Positions 45,801 to 57,093 of a DNA stretch of 64,000 nucleotides are shown in pieces. The translations under genes were made by a program, and so were the position numbers. Numbering within the stretch: position 1 is the first letter of the stretch; each line of letters opens with the position of its first letter. The notes beneath the pieces were generated by a model. The model was given only the letters and a program-made list of their open reading frames with translations, was not told the origin of the DNA and did no database searches. The DNA comes from Brachypodium distachyon (taxonomy: Eukaryota > Streptophyta > Magnoliopsida > Poales > Poaceae): the NCBI RefSeq assembly GCF_000005505.3, contig NC_016131.3:51073355-51137354 (forward strand), read 5' to 3'.

Positions 45801-48707
45801 ACAGAGTTAACTCTTCACAATTTCTACTTCGTAATAATCACAACATGCTCAAAGTTCATACCAAGACAGCTTATTGAATAAAAAGCAAAATTGCTGTCCA
45901 GAAGGCAATATAGACAACTGCGAGACCATTGCCGATTCATATCCAACAAAACCTCACAGGCTCAGTGCATATGTCTAATTGTTCCTTCATTCCCTCTTGA
46001 GCTATTGCATGTCAACTTATGAATTGGCATATGCGCGTTCAACACACAAAACTAGCACACAGTATGGAGCAACAATAACAGCATACAGGAAGAGAGAGAC
46101 ATACTCGACGATGTTTGGCTTAATATTGCCCTGACTTCAGGTTCAAAACCCATATCTAGCATCCGATCAGCTTCATCTAGAACCTACACAACACAAACAT
46201 TTATGTTGGACACTAGTGACACTATATGATGATACCAAGTTACCACCAACAACATAAAATGCAAAACCATAAGATAAGTAGTCCCACAGAACACTTCAGG
46301 TGACTTCACTGTTCTGCCAGACAATCATGATACATTATATAGCAAGATTTTATCCCTGTTATTAGTTCTAGTAATTTCTAGTCGATTAGATCCAAACAAC
46401 AGAGCAGATACCGAAAAGAGAAGGGAGTAACAAGGGGAACTACCCCTTCAGTTATTTTTTGGTATTCACTTGAGTTCTACCAGCAACCTTTTTTTATAAA
46501 TTGGCACCAAGACGGTGTTAAGAGCATGTGCAAGGATACGAGCACAAGTGACCAGGATATATTATTGTTAGGTAAACAGAAAGTTTAAGCTATGTAAATG
46601 ATTAAATCATTGTGTTACAGATAGTTGTTTCACCAATGACTTACTTACCCACCTATTATCAATGTATGCAAATTCAATGAAACCAAGTACGTTTTTTACG
46701 TAACATTAGTAACCATCATGCTTAATTACAATGTTACTACAGACCAATCACGCACTACTTTTCTTGCTAAGTGTGTTGCATTTGAAATCTTACTAGAGCA
46801 CCAAGTAAAACTCCCCAAATAAGACTCATAAAACATCTCATAGCCATGTTCAAGTTCTAGCCCTATAAGAATAACTAGTTTTTAAATAGCATCCACAGAG
46901 AACAATAAAACTACAATGAAACACACAATTAACTTACCACAAAAGAAACCTCATTAAGACGGCAAACACCCATTTCAATGAGGTCTTTCATACGACCAGG
47001 TGTCCCTATGACTATTTCCTGTAGCACAGAAACAAAAAAGTATGAAGTCAGGTAACAAAATATTTTATATGACCAACTCTAGGATACAAAGCCAACTCCA
47101 AACCACCAATACTTATTACAGTTTAAGATCAGTTGATTACAATACAACTCAAGTCAAGTATGAAAGAATGTTATCTTACAACTCCAGATTTGAGGGCAGA
47201 TATTTGGGGTCCTTTTGAAGTTCCACCATAGAGGCACACAGAATTAATCCCGCATGGTGCCCCAGCTTCAGTAAGTACATCTGCGATCTAGCACAATAAT
47301 AAACTGTAAATCATCTTAGGTGCATTAACATCCTAAAGAACCCAGTTTTTATGATTGAGAATATGACATCATCCTACTGAATAAAATAAATAGCTAATCC
47401 ATGACATATAGTAGACAAAGGTAAAAATATCACTCTGACATTCCCTTGGTATGAGCTTGTTTCTCTATGGCACAAAGTGCTTCAGATAGCAAAGAACCGA
47501 AGAGCATAAATATTAAAAAAAACATCACGTAAGAGTGACTTTGGTACACGTGAACATAAATCAAGCACTTAACATATAGTTTTCATGATTCTAAAAGAGC
47601 GGCAGCGGCGGGGAAAAATATTTGGAATGTGTGTGGGGTGGGTGGGGGGTATCAAACAAACTAAAAATTTGATATAACATAGTCATCCCAATGTTACTGA
47701 GACAATGCTAAATCAGGAAAACCTCAAAGATGCAATTTTCACTTAATTCAATTCAACGAAGACCAATAGAATGTGTGCATCACACTAGTTGCATGATATA
47801 TGGAATTATTTTTGCCGCTAGTAAGTCAGCTCAACTATACTAGTCTACTTGAAAGTTCAACCATTATAAAAAATGCTCATCAACCATGATAAAAAAAGCT
47901 CACCAAACATGATAAAAAAGCTCATACAAGTTATTTACTACCACACGAGATGAATATTGAATAGCGTCTACCCAAAATTGTAATTCAGAATATCACGTAG
48001 AGGTTCACCTGCTGAGCAAGCTCCCTCGTAGGAGCAAGCATGAGGCATCGTGGCAGCCCCTTCTTCGCAGCCTTTTCCCCCAGTTTGTTCCTAACGTGCA
48101 TTAGTGCCGGGACACCAAACGCAATCGTCTTCCCTGACATTTCAAATTACATTGGAGCAACAAAGCGTCATCAATCCAAACAAGATGCGGCGGAATAATA
48201 GCCACAGAGGAGCAGAGGTTGTAGATTTGTAACAGTACCCGACCCGGTGGCAGCGATGCCTATGAAATCACGGCCGTCGAGGAGGTACGGCCAGGCTAGC
48301 GCCTGGATGGGCGACGGCCGATCGAACCCCTTGCAGCAGTCGAGCACCTGGGGTGGTAGCGCGGCGGCGGCGAAGGACTTGAGCTGTGCGTACTTGGGTT
48401 CCGCATAGCCCTTCCCCGTCACCGCCACGCTCTTCTCTACGGGCCCTGCTTGGTCGGATTCGTCTTGGCCCGCCGCCCTTTTTTTGCTGCTCTTCGCCGC
48501 CTCTTCCGTCGCTGCCTCCTGCTCGGCCTCGGCCGCTAGCTTCCGCTTCTTCTCTTTCTTGCTCTTTTTGCTGCTCTTGGCCACCTCTTCCGTCGCTGCC
48601 TCCTGCTCGGCCTCGGCCGCTAGCTTACGCTGCTTCTCTTTCTTGCTCTTCTTCTCCTTCTTCCTCTTGGATAGTTCCTCCTGGGCGGGGAGGAGTTTGG
48701 GGTCCAT
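42887..48707 (-). CDS. RH5: DEAD-box ATP-dependent RNA helicase, RH5 type
   Basis: Twelve exons in coding order: 48707-48239, 48133-48009, 47287-47180, 47018-46938, 46183-46105, 45597-45512, 45435-45311, 44910-44842, 44752-44659, 44247-44083, 43993-43901, 42979-42887. Phases agree; 528 codons, near the length of Arabidopsis RH5. A Lys/Glu-rich N-terminus (with a 28-residue duplication) precedes the Q motif ([13 protein letters not shown]), motif I AATGSGKT, Ia PTREL, Ib [49 protein letters not shown] and [12 protein letters not shown]. The tail is [19 protein letters not shown], characteristic of the RH5/RH30 branch near yeast Dbp3. The likely role is nucleolar rRNA processing by RNA unwinding; this is inferred from the family. 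The canonical Lys or Gln in AxTGSGKT is Ala here. All essential ATPase residues are present. Confidence 0.95.
48486..48653 (-). repeat. 84-bp tandem duplication in RH5 exon 1
   Basis: Two copies (48486-48569 and 48570-48653) differ at only a few bases and encode the repeated [14 protein letters not shown]...AKSSKK block of the helicase N-terminus. Confidence 0.88.
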
Positions 48708-48950
48708 GGCGGCGGCAGGGGGAGGGGGCGCGGTCGACGAAGCAGGAGAGGCGGAGGTTGATTTTTCTAGGGTTTTAGAACGAACGAACGCGTAGGCGTA
48801 AGGGTTTGAGAGTCCTTTCTTTAGGGTCCTTTTGAACTAGAAAATGTATGAATCAAAAAAACACCGCGATTGCGATAGCTAATGTTCCGAATTGGTTCAC
48901 GCCCAGCGGCTGTCAACCCAACAAACTTACTTCGTTTTAGATTTGACATA
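48708..48950. promoter_or_regulatory. Presumed RH5 promoter and leader
   Basis: About 240 bp between the RH5 start codon and the first MITE. No TATA box could be placed, as is common for housekeeping genes. Confidence 0.4.
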
Positions 48951-49192
48951 CTTTCTAAATATAAGATGTTCTAATTTGTTCTAAGTCAAGCATTTTCAGA
49001 TTTGACCAAGAGTACAAAAATATATATAATATTTACAATGTTAAATAATAAGTATTTTATTTTATGAAGATATATAATATGGATTTACTGCAGTTATATA
49101 GATGTCGATAGATTTTCTATAATTTGGTTAAATTTTAAGAAAGTTACCTTATGACAGAGTCAGAACATCTTAAATTTAGAAACAGATGGAGT
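48951..49192. mobile_element. Stowaway-like MITE (242 bp)
   Basis: CTTTCTAAATATAAGATGTTC at the left and GAACATCTTAAATTTAGAAAC then AGATGGAG at the right, TA on both sides. A second, left-truncated relative lies at 49350-49557. Confidence 0.7.
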
Positions 49193-49559
49193 AATTTGAT
49201 GTGTTGACGTCCCAATCTTTCGTGATACAAAAATACTAGATGAAGTTTTGCACTATCAATAAAGGTAATAAGCAGATCATGTTTTAAGTAGCAATCAGCA
49301 GATTCAGTAATTTTCCAATTTACAAGTAAGAGAGCAACTGCACATATCAGATCCCAAATATAAAATATTCTAAATTTGTCTCAAATCAAAAAATTCAAAT
49401 TTGATTAAATTTATAGAAAATCTACCGACTTCAACAACTATAAATTAGTTTCATCAAATTTATTAGAGTATGCTTACTTAATATTCTATGATGTTAGTAC
49501 TTTTTCTATAAATTTGGTCAAAATTTAAAAGGTTTGACTTATGATAAAATTAGAACATA

Positions 49560-49683
49560 CTCCGTCCATCCAACAAAAGATGTCTCAAGTTTGTTAAAAT
49601 TTGGATGTATCTAGACGTGACTTAATGTATAGATGCATTCAAATTTGATCAAAGTTGAGACATCCTTTGTTGGACGGAGGGAG
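49560..49683. mobile_element. Stowaway MITE split at its right end by a LINE
   Basis: Ends CTCCGTCCATCCAACAAAAG and CTTTGTTGGACGGAGGGAG, nearly the same sequence as 26062-26185. Its right terminus is repeated at 50282-50295 because a LINE inserted there. Confidence 0.88.
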
Positions 49684-49687
49684 TATT

Positions 49688-50281
49688 TTTTTTTTACGAA
49701 AGCAGCAGCGCCAATTCATTAATTAAGAGTTGGAATATACAAGCGCAAAGCGCAAAGCAAAAGGGAAGAGACAGAGCTACAGAGCAGGGAAAAGCAAGGA
49801 ATAGTAAACCCTAGCGGCTACTCGGGGGGTCTCACGGTCTCAAACCAGGTCTTCTCATCCATTAGAGTTTGGCGACACCGCGAAGGCCTGCCGCCTGCCA
49901 CAGGCGGACCTCTTCAACAACATCGGCAGCCACAGCCGAGGGTGGGCGACCTGAGGATCTGAAAACACGCTGGTTCCTTTCAAGCCAAACGAACCACCAG
50001 GACGCCATGATGAGGCCGCCGAAGCTCTCCCTGTCAGCGGCGCATGTGAGGTGGGAGGCGGCCTTGTCCCACCAGGAGATAAGATCGCAGGCCAGAGCGA
50101 CAGCGCAGAGGAGCGACGCAAGCAGAAGTCGGGGTAGGAGGGAGTTCCACACCTGGACCGTGAAGGAGCAGGCCGAGAAAAGGTGGAGGGCGGTCTCAGG
50201 CTGCGTGAAACAGAGCTGGCAGGTGGTAACATGAACAATGTTGCGCTTCGCCAGCTGATCTGCCGTCTCAGGCTGCGTGAA
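49688..50281 (-). mobile_element. 5'-truncated LINE fragment inserted in a Stowaway end
   Basis: A T-run at 49688 is the A-tail of a minus-strand element. The 14-bp duplication ACGGAGGGAGTATT lies at 49674-49687 and 50282-50295. The minus strand carries the LINE ORF2 C-terminus: CQLCFTQPETALHLF, then WWFVWLERNQRVF, then WQAAGLRGVAKL, a plant LINE zinc-binding/tail layout. It is about 590 bp. The frame is open over ~130 codons, so it is relatively young. GTCTCAGGCTGCGTGAAAC occurs twice at the 5' side (50193 and 50265). Confidence 0.87.
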
Positions 50282-50314
50282 ACGGAGGGAGTATTACATT
50301 TAGGAATGAAGGTA

Positions 50315-50427
50315 CTCCCTCCGATCCATATTAATTGTCTCAAATTTACTCAAATATGAATGTATTTATGCCTAAAAGGCGTCTAGATTCATGTAATATT
50401 TTGACAACTAATATGAATCGAATGGAG
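50315..50427. mobile_element. Stowaway MITE (113 bp)
   Basis: Ends CTCCCTCCGATCCATATTAA and TAATATGAATCGAATGGAG, TA at 50313-50314 and 50428-50429. Confidence 0.85.
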
Positions 50428-52007
50428 TAGTAGAATTTTTGCTGTGGAAAAAGAGGGATCGAGCAAGACATGGTAACCTAGTTGTACCCTAATCCAACAA
50501 GGCAAGCAAGGAACTGCACCGCTGATAAACTCTGAGCCTGAGACCAGTCGATCATAACCTTCACTTAAGGGTGAACCATGCAGATCCCTTGGATAAATTC
50601 CATGAACAATGGCCCTGAATTTGCAGCAACACGCACAAACCATAGATGGGAAAACTTGGAATCGCACGAGGTATTTAGTTGCCCTCGAAAGTGGCGTTTT
50701 CTGGATTCTCATTAAAAGATTAACCCGATGAAACCACTAAAAAAGTTCATCTACCTTGACTTGTAGTCGCACTCTTTAGGGACATTTTGATATCGAGGGT
50801 CCCAACTAAATATTCATTTGGATATCCCAAATATCACTACATTGCTAGATGTCCCGGCTGCGCCTTTCGGGACCGCCACCCCTCAAGAAAGACAAGTAAC
50901 ATCTCTCCTTTCTTAGGTATGTTCGTCTTGCCTTCCTCAAGTATTAGCTTGGGGGATGCAATAGGGAGAGAGATCTCAAGAATTTAAAGCTCAGAAAGGG
51001 TGAAGAACAATGAGGGCTCGGACTTGGACGAGTCAGAGAAAAGACCCCCTTTTATACGGTCCCCAAAATCCAACCGTTATGAATCAATCCAGATCGGGCG
51101 GTCATACCACGCGCTCTGGACCGAGCGGTACTACCACCGACAGTAGTACTGCTATGGTACTGCATGAGGTCAGTAGCCATTTGGCCTCTCAGCGGTACCA
51201 GCACGACACGAGGTAGTACTACTCTGGAACAGCACTAAGGAATTTGACTACTTTCTCACCAAAGGGATTAGGAATTTTTCACATCACATGCCACGATGCA
51301 TAGTTGAGGGACCAAATGTATAAATTACGAGTTCATAGACCATTTATGTGAGGAACATAATGCCATCAAGGCATCCGATGTGAAAAATTCGGAGGAAAAC
51401 CGCTCAACATAGAGTCAAAACCGTTCAAAATCCGGAAGAGAGACCAAAAACATCTGATTTTGCCAATTTAGGGACCAAATGTATACGATTTCGAGTTGAT
51501 GGACCATTTTTATAATCCACTGTCAATTGAGATACCAAAAATATACTTTTCTGAAGCAGCATATGTTAAGGTTGTTCATGACGTTTAGACCATCATACAT
51601 CATCACCATGTTCAGACAATTGCCACCGTATAAAATTAGACCGAAGTACTCTTCTCTAAAAGGTGAAATACTCGTGTGTAAGAAAATAGAAAACACACAA
51701 TCCAATTCAGTTTAATTATGAGTTAATAATTCTTAAAAATCTACACTGCTACATCTTTTAAAAAAAACAAAAAAGAATAAGTGTATGTATCTAACAGAAT
51801 CTACATTGCAGAGTTCAGGGGGGGATTCCCTCCTTAAAAAAACAACATAATCTACATTACCCAGAGCAATTAACTGATTGCCAATGTCCCTCTCCACTGT
51901 AATTCCCAGATAGGAAGTATGGCGCCTTGGACTGATTTGACAAATCCTTCCATACTCTTGGAAAGAACCAAGGTGATGGCAGATTGATAGAGCCAGTCGG
52001 ATCCTCC
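50428..52007. other. Intergenic; LTR-like remnant 50820-51240
   Basis: 50820-51240 contains phrases common in grass LTRs (CGGTACTACCACCGACAGTAGTACTG split by small changes, CAGCGGTACCAGCACGACACG), without clear ends. The rest is AT-rich, and its right end is probably the 3' untranslated region of the next gene. Confidence 0.35.
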
Positions 52008-53446
52008 TTAACAACAGAACGGACAGCAAGAACACCAGGGAAACCATTTTGTCGTGGCTGGTGGCTGCGGTGGCGGTGGCTCTGCCGCTACTGGTGCCGA
52101 TGCTGATGCTGATGCAGGTACGGGAGCTTCTTCAGCTTGTGGTGCCTCCATTGCAGCTTTTGGTGTTTCGTCATTCTCATCACGTGGCTCTGCTGGCTGA
52201 CTCAGCTGCGCTGTGCTTTGCCGGTCAAGTTCAGGCTGGTTGTCCTTCAAGCACCCACTGGATCTCTCATCCCCTGTCAATCTGAAGAAATTGTAAATCA
52301 TACGGATTTGCGAAATACAAGGCACCATGATTCAGAAGGCATCCACTTGATATTTTACCAAGTGAAAGAAATACTAAACACGTACTAGTCTAACTATTAT
52401 CAGTAGGTTTTTTAACAGCGACTATTAAACATGTACATGAATATGGAAGAGTCAATTCTAACATCTTACAAAACATGTATGCGGATATGTGTATGCCTTC
52501 CATTTATCATGTATGCATATAGAGTCAGTTTTAAGAAAATAAGATGTTCCTTAAGATATCTACTTCATCTTCACTTGTACTCCCTCCGTCCCGAATTAAC
52601 TGTCGTGGATTCCATGCAAATCCACGACAGTTAATTCGGGACGGAGGGAGTAAGTTGTAATTAACTGTTTTATACGAGGAATGCACTGTGTGTGTATGGT
52701 GACGCCATGATCCGCAAACCAGACTAATTTAGAAGTCTCAAAAAGAATTTTTGTTGTGAAAAATGCAAGCTAATAGGATGGTAGAGAGGTCATACATACA
52801 TCGGGAATGCAAAGCTTGTTGTGCTTCCATCCGATCGATGCGACAAGCCATTCGTGTAATCTGTGTCCCCTTCTCCCTTCTCCCGGAGGGCAGTAGGCCT
52901 CACCATCGAGCTGCTTTCTTCAGTTGCCTTGGGTGAAACCTCCCCTTTGATGGGGCTGGAGCCTGGACTCTGCCTCGGCAATGGGGGCAACGGCGCCAAG
53001 GGGTCATTGAGGTTGCCCATCTCACCTGACTTCCCATACAAGCACAAATGGTCCTTGGAAAAGCTCGTGTTCCCAACACTGATACTGAACAGAGACTCAT
53101 TCGATGTAATGCTCCAGTCCGTGGGTACTGTTGACTTGGACCTCATGAAAACTGAGGACGGGATCCTCTTCGGGTCTGGGCACACATTGGGTGCCTCCTC
53201 CCTGGACATGGCCTGCGCTTGTGGTGACTGGTTTGGGCATTCTGCTGGTCCCAGGGAGAACTGGCTACTGAGTATCGGTCCTTCGATTTGGAAGAAATCA
53301 TCCTCCTCCTCGTCTATGTGCTCCGAAGAGGAAGAAGATCGGGAAGAGGCTGCTGCTTCCTTCTCGTCAACATGCTTAGCTGCATCGGCGTCATGCGTAT
53401 CGCTGCTCATTTGCCCACTGCCTTCTTCTTCCTTGCTATGTTCCAT
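52008..53446 (-). CDS. Acidic, Ser-rich plant protein of unknown function ('gar2-related' type)
   Basis: Two exons, 53446-52800 and 52281-52008, joined GT-AG in phase to 306 codons. ATG at 53446 is the first in frame; upstream codons reach only a TTG. Residues ~35-60 are a Ser/acidic stretch (SSSSSEHIDEEEDDFFQIEG). Then come SSQFSLGP, NESLFSISVGNTSFSKDH and a Pro-rich segment. The exon junction reads SFAFPIL, and the tail is rich in Pro/Ala and ends KWFPWCSCCPFCC. This arrangement (DDFFQIEGP, FSI(H/S)VGN(N/T)SFS, FAFP(I/V)L, W..CC.CC end) is familiar from plant proteins labelled '18S pre-ribosomal assembly protein gar2-related'; that label has little functional support. The Cys-rich end could be lipid-modified or bind metal, which is inference. 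A palindromic Stowaway lies in the intron. Confidence 0.82.
52580..52650. mobile_element. 71-bp perfectly palindromic Stowaway MITE in an intron
   Basis: Two 32-bp arms (CTCCCTCCGTCCCGAATTAA continuing through CTGTCGTGGATT and its exact inverse) flank a 7-base loop CCATGCA. TA lies at 52578-52579 and 52651-52652. If transcribed, it makes a perfect hairpin in the first intron of the gene at 52008-53446. Confidence 0.93.
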
Positions 53447-53655
53447 TATACGTGGTATCAAGATTCATGGACATATAGTTCCTGATTATTGGAATTGGAT
53501 TCGAATTTTAGTCAAATTCAGAAAAAAAATTGTGCTAAATCTGAACATATTTACCACAACCTATATATTTTCATAACTTCGTACGAACAAATTTCTGAAG
53601 AATAACTCGATGAAAAAATAGCTTCATAGGCATCCGAACATTATACAGGAAGTTA

Positions 53656-54700
53656 GGGCATCTCCAAGGAATAGCCCCATTTGTCCTCCCCATTTGTTCA
53701 TTTGGGGGGTCTTTGGACAATGGAAACCCGCATTTGTCCTCCTCATTTCTCTCTTTTGATCTAATGACAACTTCAGCTTGAATCTCAGCGTCTCACGAAC
53801 TTCTCCGTCCAGAACATTTCGCCCCAGATCCGCAAGCAAAGAAAAAATCAGTCCGCATGGATCGAAGAAACATTACCTGTGCGTGCCAATGGTATCCATG
53901 CGCAGTCAAGAAATTGAATCTTGCGTTCTGACCAAAATGGATGGAATCCATGCGGACTGAATCCATGCGGACGGAATCTCCCATGCCCCAGCTCCGCAAG
54001 CAAAGAAAAATCCAACAATGGATTGAGTCGGTGACACAAGAGGAAACCAGAGCATGCCATGCTGATGCCGCCACCGCTCTTCTAGATCCCGAAGCCATCC
54101 ACGCCTTCTCCCCGGTCGTGGCGCAGCAGAGCCTGCGGCAGCGGCGTGCTCGTGCTGGCCTCCTGTGTCCTCGCCACCCACCTCGTCGGCGCAGCGGCCT
54201 GCGGCCGCCCCGGACACGCCGCGACGACCCCTGCACACCCACCGCCACTCCAATAGCCCCAGCGAAAACCACCTCCTGTCGCCCCTGCGACTGCGCCTCA
54301 AGTAGTCCCCACAAAGTTGCTGCCCATGTACTCCCTTGCCGAGGTCGTTGCCTCCGGCGAAGGCAGTGTCGGCATCCCCAAATTAGGGAGGGTGTTGCCA
54401 TGGAGGCGGAGGTCAGCGACCGGGCGGAGAGGGAGCCGGCGGCGCGCAATGGGAGGAGAGGACGCGTCGGCGGCGGGGATGCGGGAGCAGAGGAAGTGGA
54501 TTTGGAGAAGAGAATCGTTGTGTGACATGTGGGCCCGGCGGACAATGGGAGTCCATATTGTTTCAGGTGAAGAAATGGGGGCGTGGACAGGATTTGGACA
54601 AAAGAGAGTTGCCATTGTGTTGGTGTTTTTTCACTTAGATCCTCGTATGGACAAGATTGGACAAATGGAGAAAATACAGGGACTTCCTTTGGAGATGTCC
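53656..54700. mobile_element. PIF/Harbinger-type non-autonomous element
   Basis: Ends GGGCATCTCCAAGGAATAG and, inverted, GGACATCTCCAAAGGAAGTC. The 3-bp duplication TTA (53653-53655 and 54701-54703) fits PIF/Harbinger. The interior is GC-rich, with repeated GCAAGCAAAGAAAAA and ATCCATGCGGAC phrases and open frames on both strands without a recognisable protein; it may include host-derived pieces. The left end lies about 210 bp before the start codon of the gar2-related gene. Confidence 0.75.
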
Positions 54701-54703
54701 TTA

Positions 54704-55778
54704 TATGTCCATTTAATCATGGCTACCAAAAGGAACAAGGCCTACCACATTCATTGAGATGGCCTGAAAATTGAAATTCTGCTATCCCCAATCTTTGTTC
54801 TTTGCTCTCCCCAGAGATCAATTTCAAATCCCTACCAACCAAAGGAGGCAAATCAAACACTGCACATTACAACAAAAATTAAAGCAAACAGGTTGCTTTG
54901 ATATAGCAACAGGTTTACCTCTTTCCCCTTCACAAACCAATGTCTTCTCTTCGGCGTGAAAGTTGTGGGATCCAGGGAGAAAAGGAAAAGGAATTGAAGA
55001 AATGTAATTAAGATAACAGTAATAGCCTCAGACAAAAATGGGTGGAGTAAATGGAACTGCCTAAGAGCGAGCAGGTGTGGGACAATTGATCTATTTGCGA
55101 AAACTTGGCCCACTCATTCCCCTTCTCCGATCTTGCATCAGTAGTATTCCTATGCCATTCCACTTGTTAATGGTGAGAAGAAACAATGCTAGAGTATAGG
55201 TACATGATACTATAATTAGTCTATCACTTCAGACTTTCGCGCAGATGCATGCAAACATATAATGTGTCCTCAAGGTCTAAATTAAGCATGCGTACCTCTA
55301 TGACTTGAGGTTGGAACACTATGTAGGACTATTCTGCAACCCGCTAACAGCCCGTTCGTCGGTGGAGTACGAGGGAGACGACGGGGGGAGCCACGGCGAC
55401 GGGGTAGCCGGCGCGGCCGAGGGGGAGGTGTACGGGCCGCTCGATCCACTCCGGTGGAAGGGAGCGGCGGGTGCCCAAGGGGCTCGCGGCCGGAGACGCT
55501 CGCCTGCCACGTGGGATGCTGCAGAACCGCTGCATTGGACCGTGGCAAGGCGCAGCAGGTGCTCAACGAAATGAACGCCGAGGTGTTAAATGTGCCTTTT
55601 GACTTTCGGATTTTAAGCCACAAAAGCAATGTACTCCTTACTTTAGCGTTTTGCTTATACCATCGTCTAGCAATATCAAAAATCAACGGCCACAAGCTAA
55701 AATCCAAAAGCCAAAACCAAGGCTTATAAGCCAAAAGTCAAAAGCAACATTTAAGCCTAACCAAATAAGGCACAAGAG
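54704..55778. other. Intergenic, no gene recognised
   Basis: 55350-55575 is GC-rich with a short open frame, possibly a captured exon. 55585-55770 looks MITE-like (AAGCCAAAA / TTTTGGCTT-type phrases) without clear ends. Confidence 0.35.
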
Positions 55779-57093
55779 CAACTCTAGCGGATACTGAAAA
55801 AGGGGCCGAACCGAAAAATAATTGTCAATTATCTATTTTTGTCAGAAAATTCCAGAACAGATACCGAAGATCTGTGGAAACTGAAAAAAAGAAGTTTGAA
55901 TTTACCGAATAGGACCCCGCGAGCCTGGATACCCTCGGTCCCCCGTCCCTCGTCACGGTACCGATTTGGCCTGGGAAAATGGTTGACGCTAGAATATTCC
56001 ATCCCGCGTCACCACGCTCATGTCTTCGCCGACACCTCGCTTGTGCGGATTTTTGCCGCCGCCACCCCATCCTCGCCGCCGGTCGTTGTTCTGCATATCC
56101 TCGCCACCGCCAACGCATCGTAGCAGTCTGACCGTTGCCCCGTGAACTTCCGTCACTAGTTTCTCTGAGCTAGGAGCACCATAGCCACTGCCGTCTCCGC
56201 CGTCTAGGAGCTTCGGAGGGATTCAAAATTGTCGCCATCTAGCCAGCGAAGGCCTAGTTCGCCGGATCTAGAAGCTAAACTGCCCCCACCACCCGTATGA
56301 GGTAAATTTCTCATCGATTTCGTGACTTTCGGATTTGGGGATCTCGTGAATAAGGGCTTTGTTCATGTTGCCAATTGCCGATTTCAGATGCAGTCATCAA
56401 TGTTGTCCTTTTCCACGCTGCAATATTTCAACTCCTCCTCTTCGTCCGACGAAGAAGTCAGCTTCGATAATCTCGAGAACATTTTGATGATTCTCGCCAT
56501 GAAAGAGGTGGAAGACAAGGGGATGGATTTAGAGCTTTTCTTTGACATGGCAAACGGATAAAACCTGAAAGGAACGCCGACATGATCCAAGCATTTCTTC
56601 AGACCTACCGAGACATTGAGAACAGAGCGACGCACACGCAGCTTCAATAGGATCTCATCGAGCATCAGTGGCAAGTGTATGGGAGATAGGTTACCTAATT
56701 TTCCATGTTTTATTTGAATTAATACATTGTATTTGTCTATCGGACCATTCTTTATTTGTTTGATCGTCACATTTGCACAATTAGATGTAATTTGGATTAC
56801 TGTTTTTATTCCTGTGATGTTTGCACATTTAAACTTGATTCACTTTGCTTTTATATTGTCTGAAATGTATGAACTGAAGGACTGCCGATTTTTAAATGTC
56901 GAACTGTCGATTTATATTTGTGGTACCAGGTTTGCACAACCGACATAACAGAATCCGCAAACTGGCCCGAATAAAGCTTTTCGGGTCAGTTTTCCGATTC
57001 TGTTTTGCACGGGTTCAATGGATCCGAAACACAGATTCGGTACACCGAATACCCGTTTTTACAGGTCAAAAATTTCGGTAACTGCTAGAGTTG
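55779..57093. mobile_element. Probable DNA transposon, ends CAACTCTAGC
   Basis: The left end CAACTCTAGCGGATACTGAAA and the right end, inverted, CAACTCTAGCAGTTACCGAAA resemble each other, as do the GGCCGAACCG/TTCGGTACACCGAAT regions. A plus frame near 56400-56560 reads NSSSSSDEEVSFDNLENIL, reminiscent of the acidic start of Harbinger transposases, but decays quickly. Without a visible target duplication the class stays open. Confidence 0.45.

Noticed and set aside
52863..53576. 237-codon plus frame
   Set aside because: Antisense of the gar2-related exon 1, which has conserved motifs and matching splice phase.
53941..54525. 194-codon plus and opposing minus frames
   Set aside because: Inside the TTA-flanked PIF-type element; both strands open by GC content, no protein family recognised.
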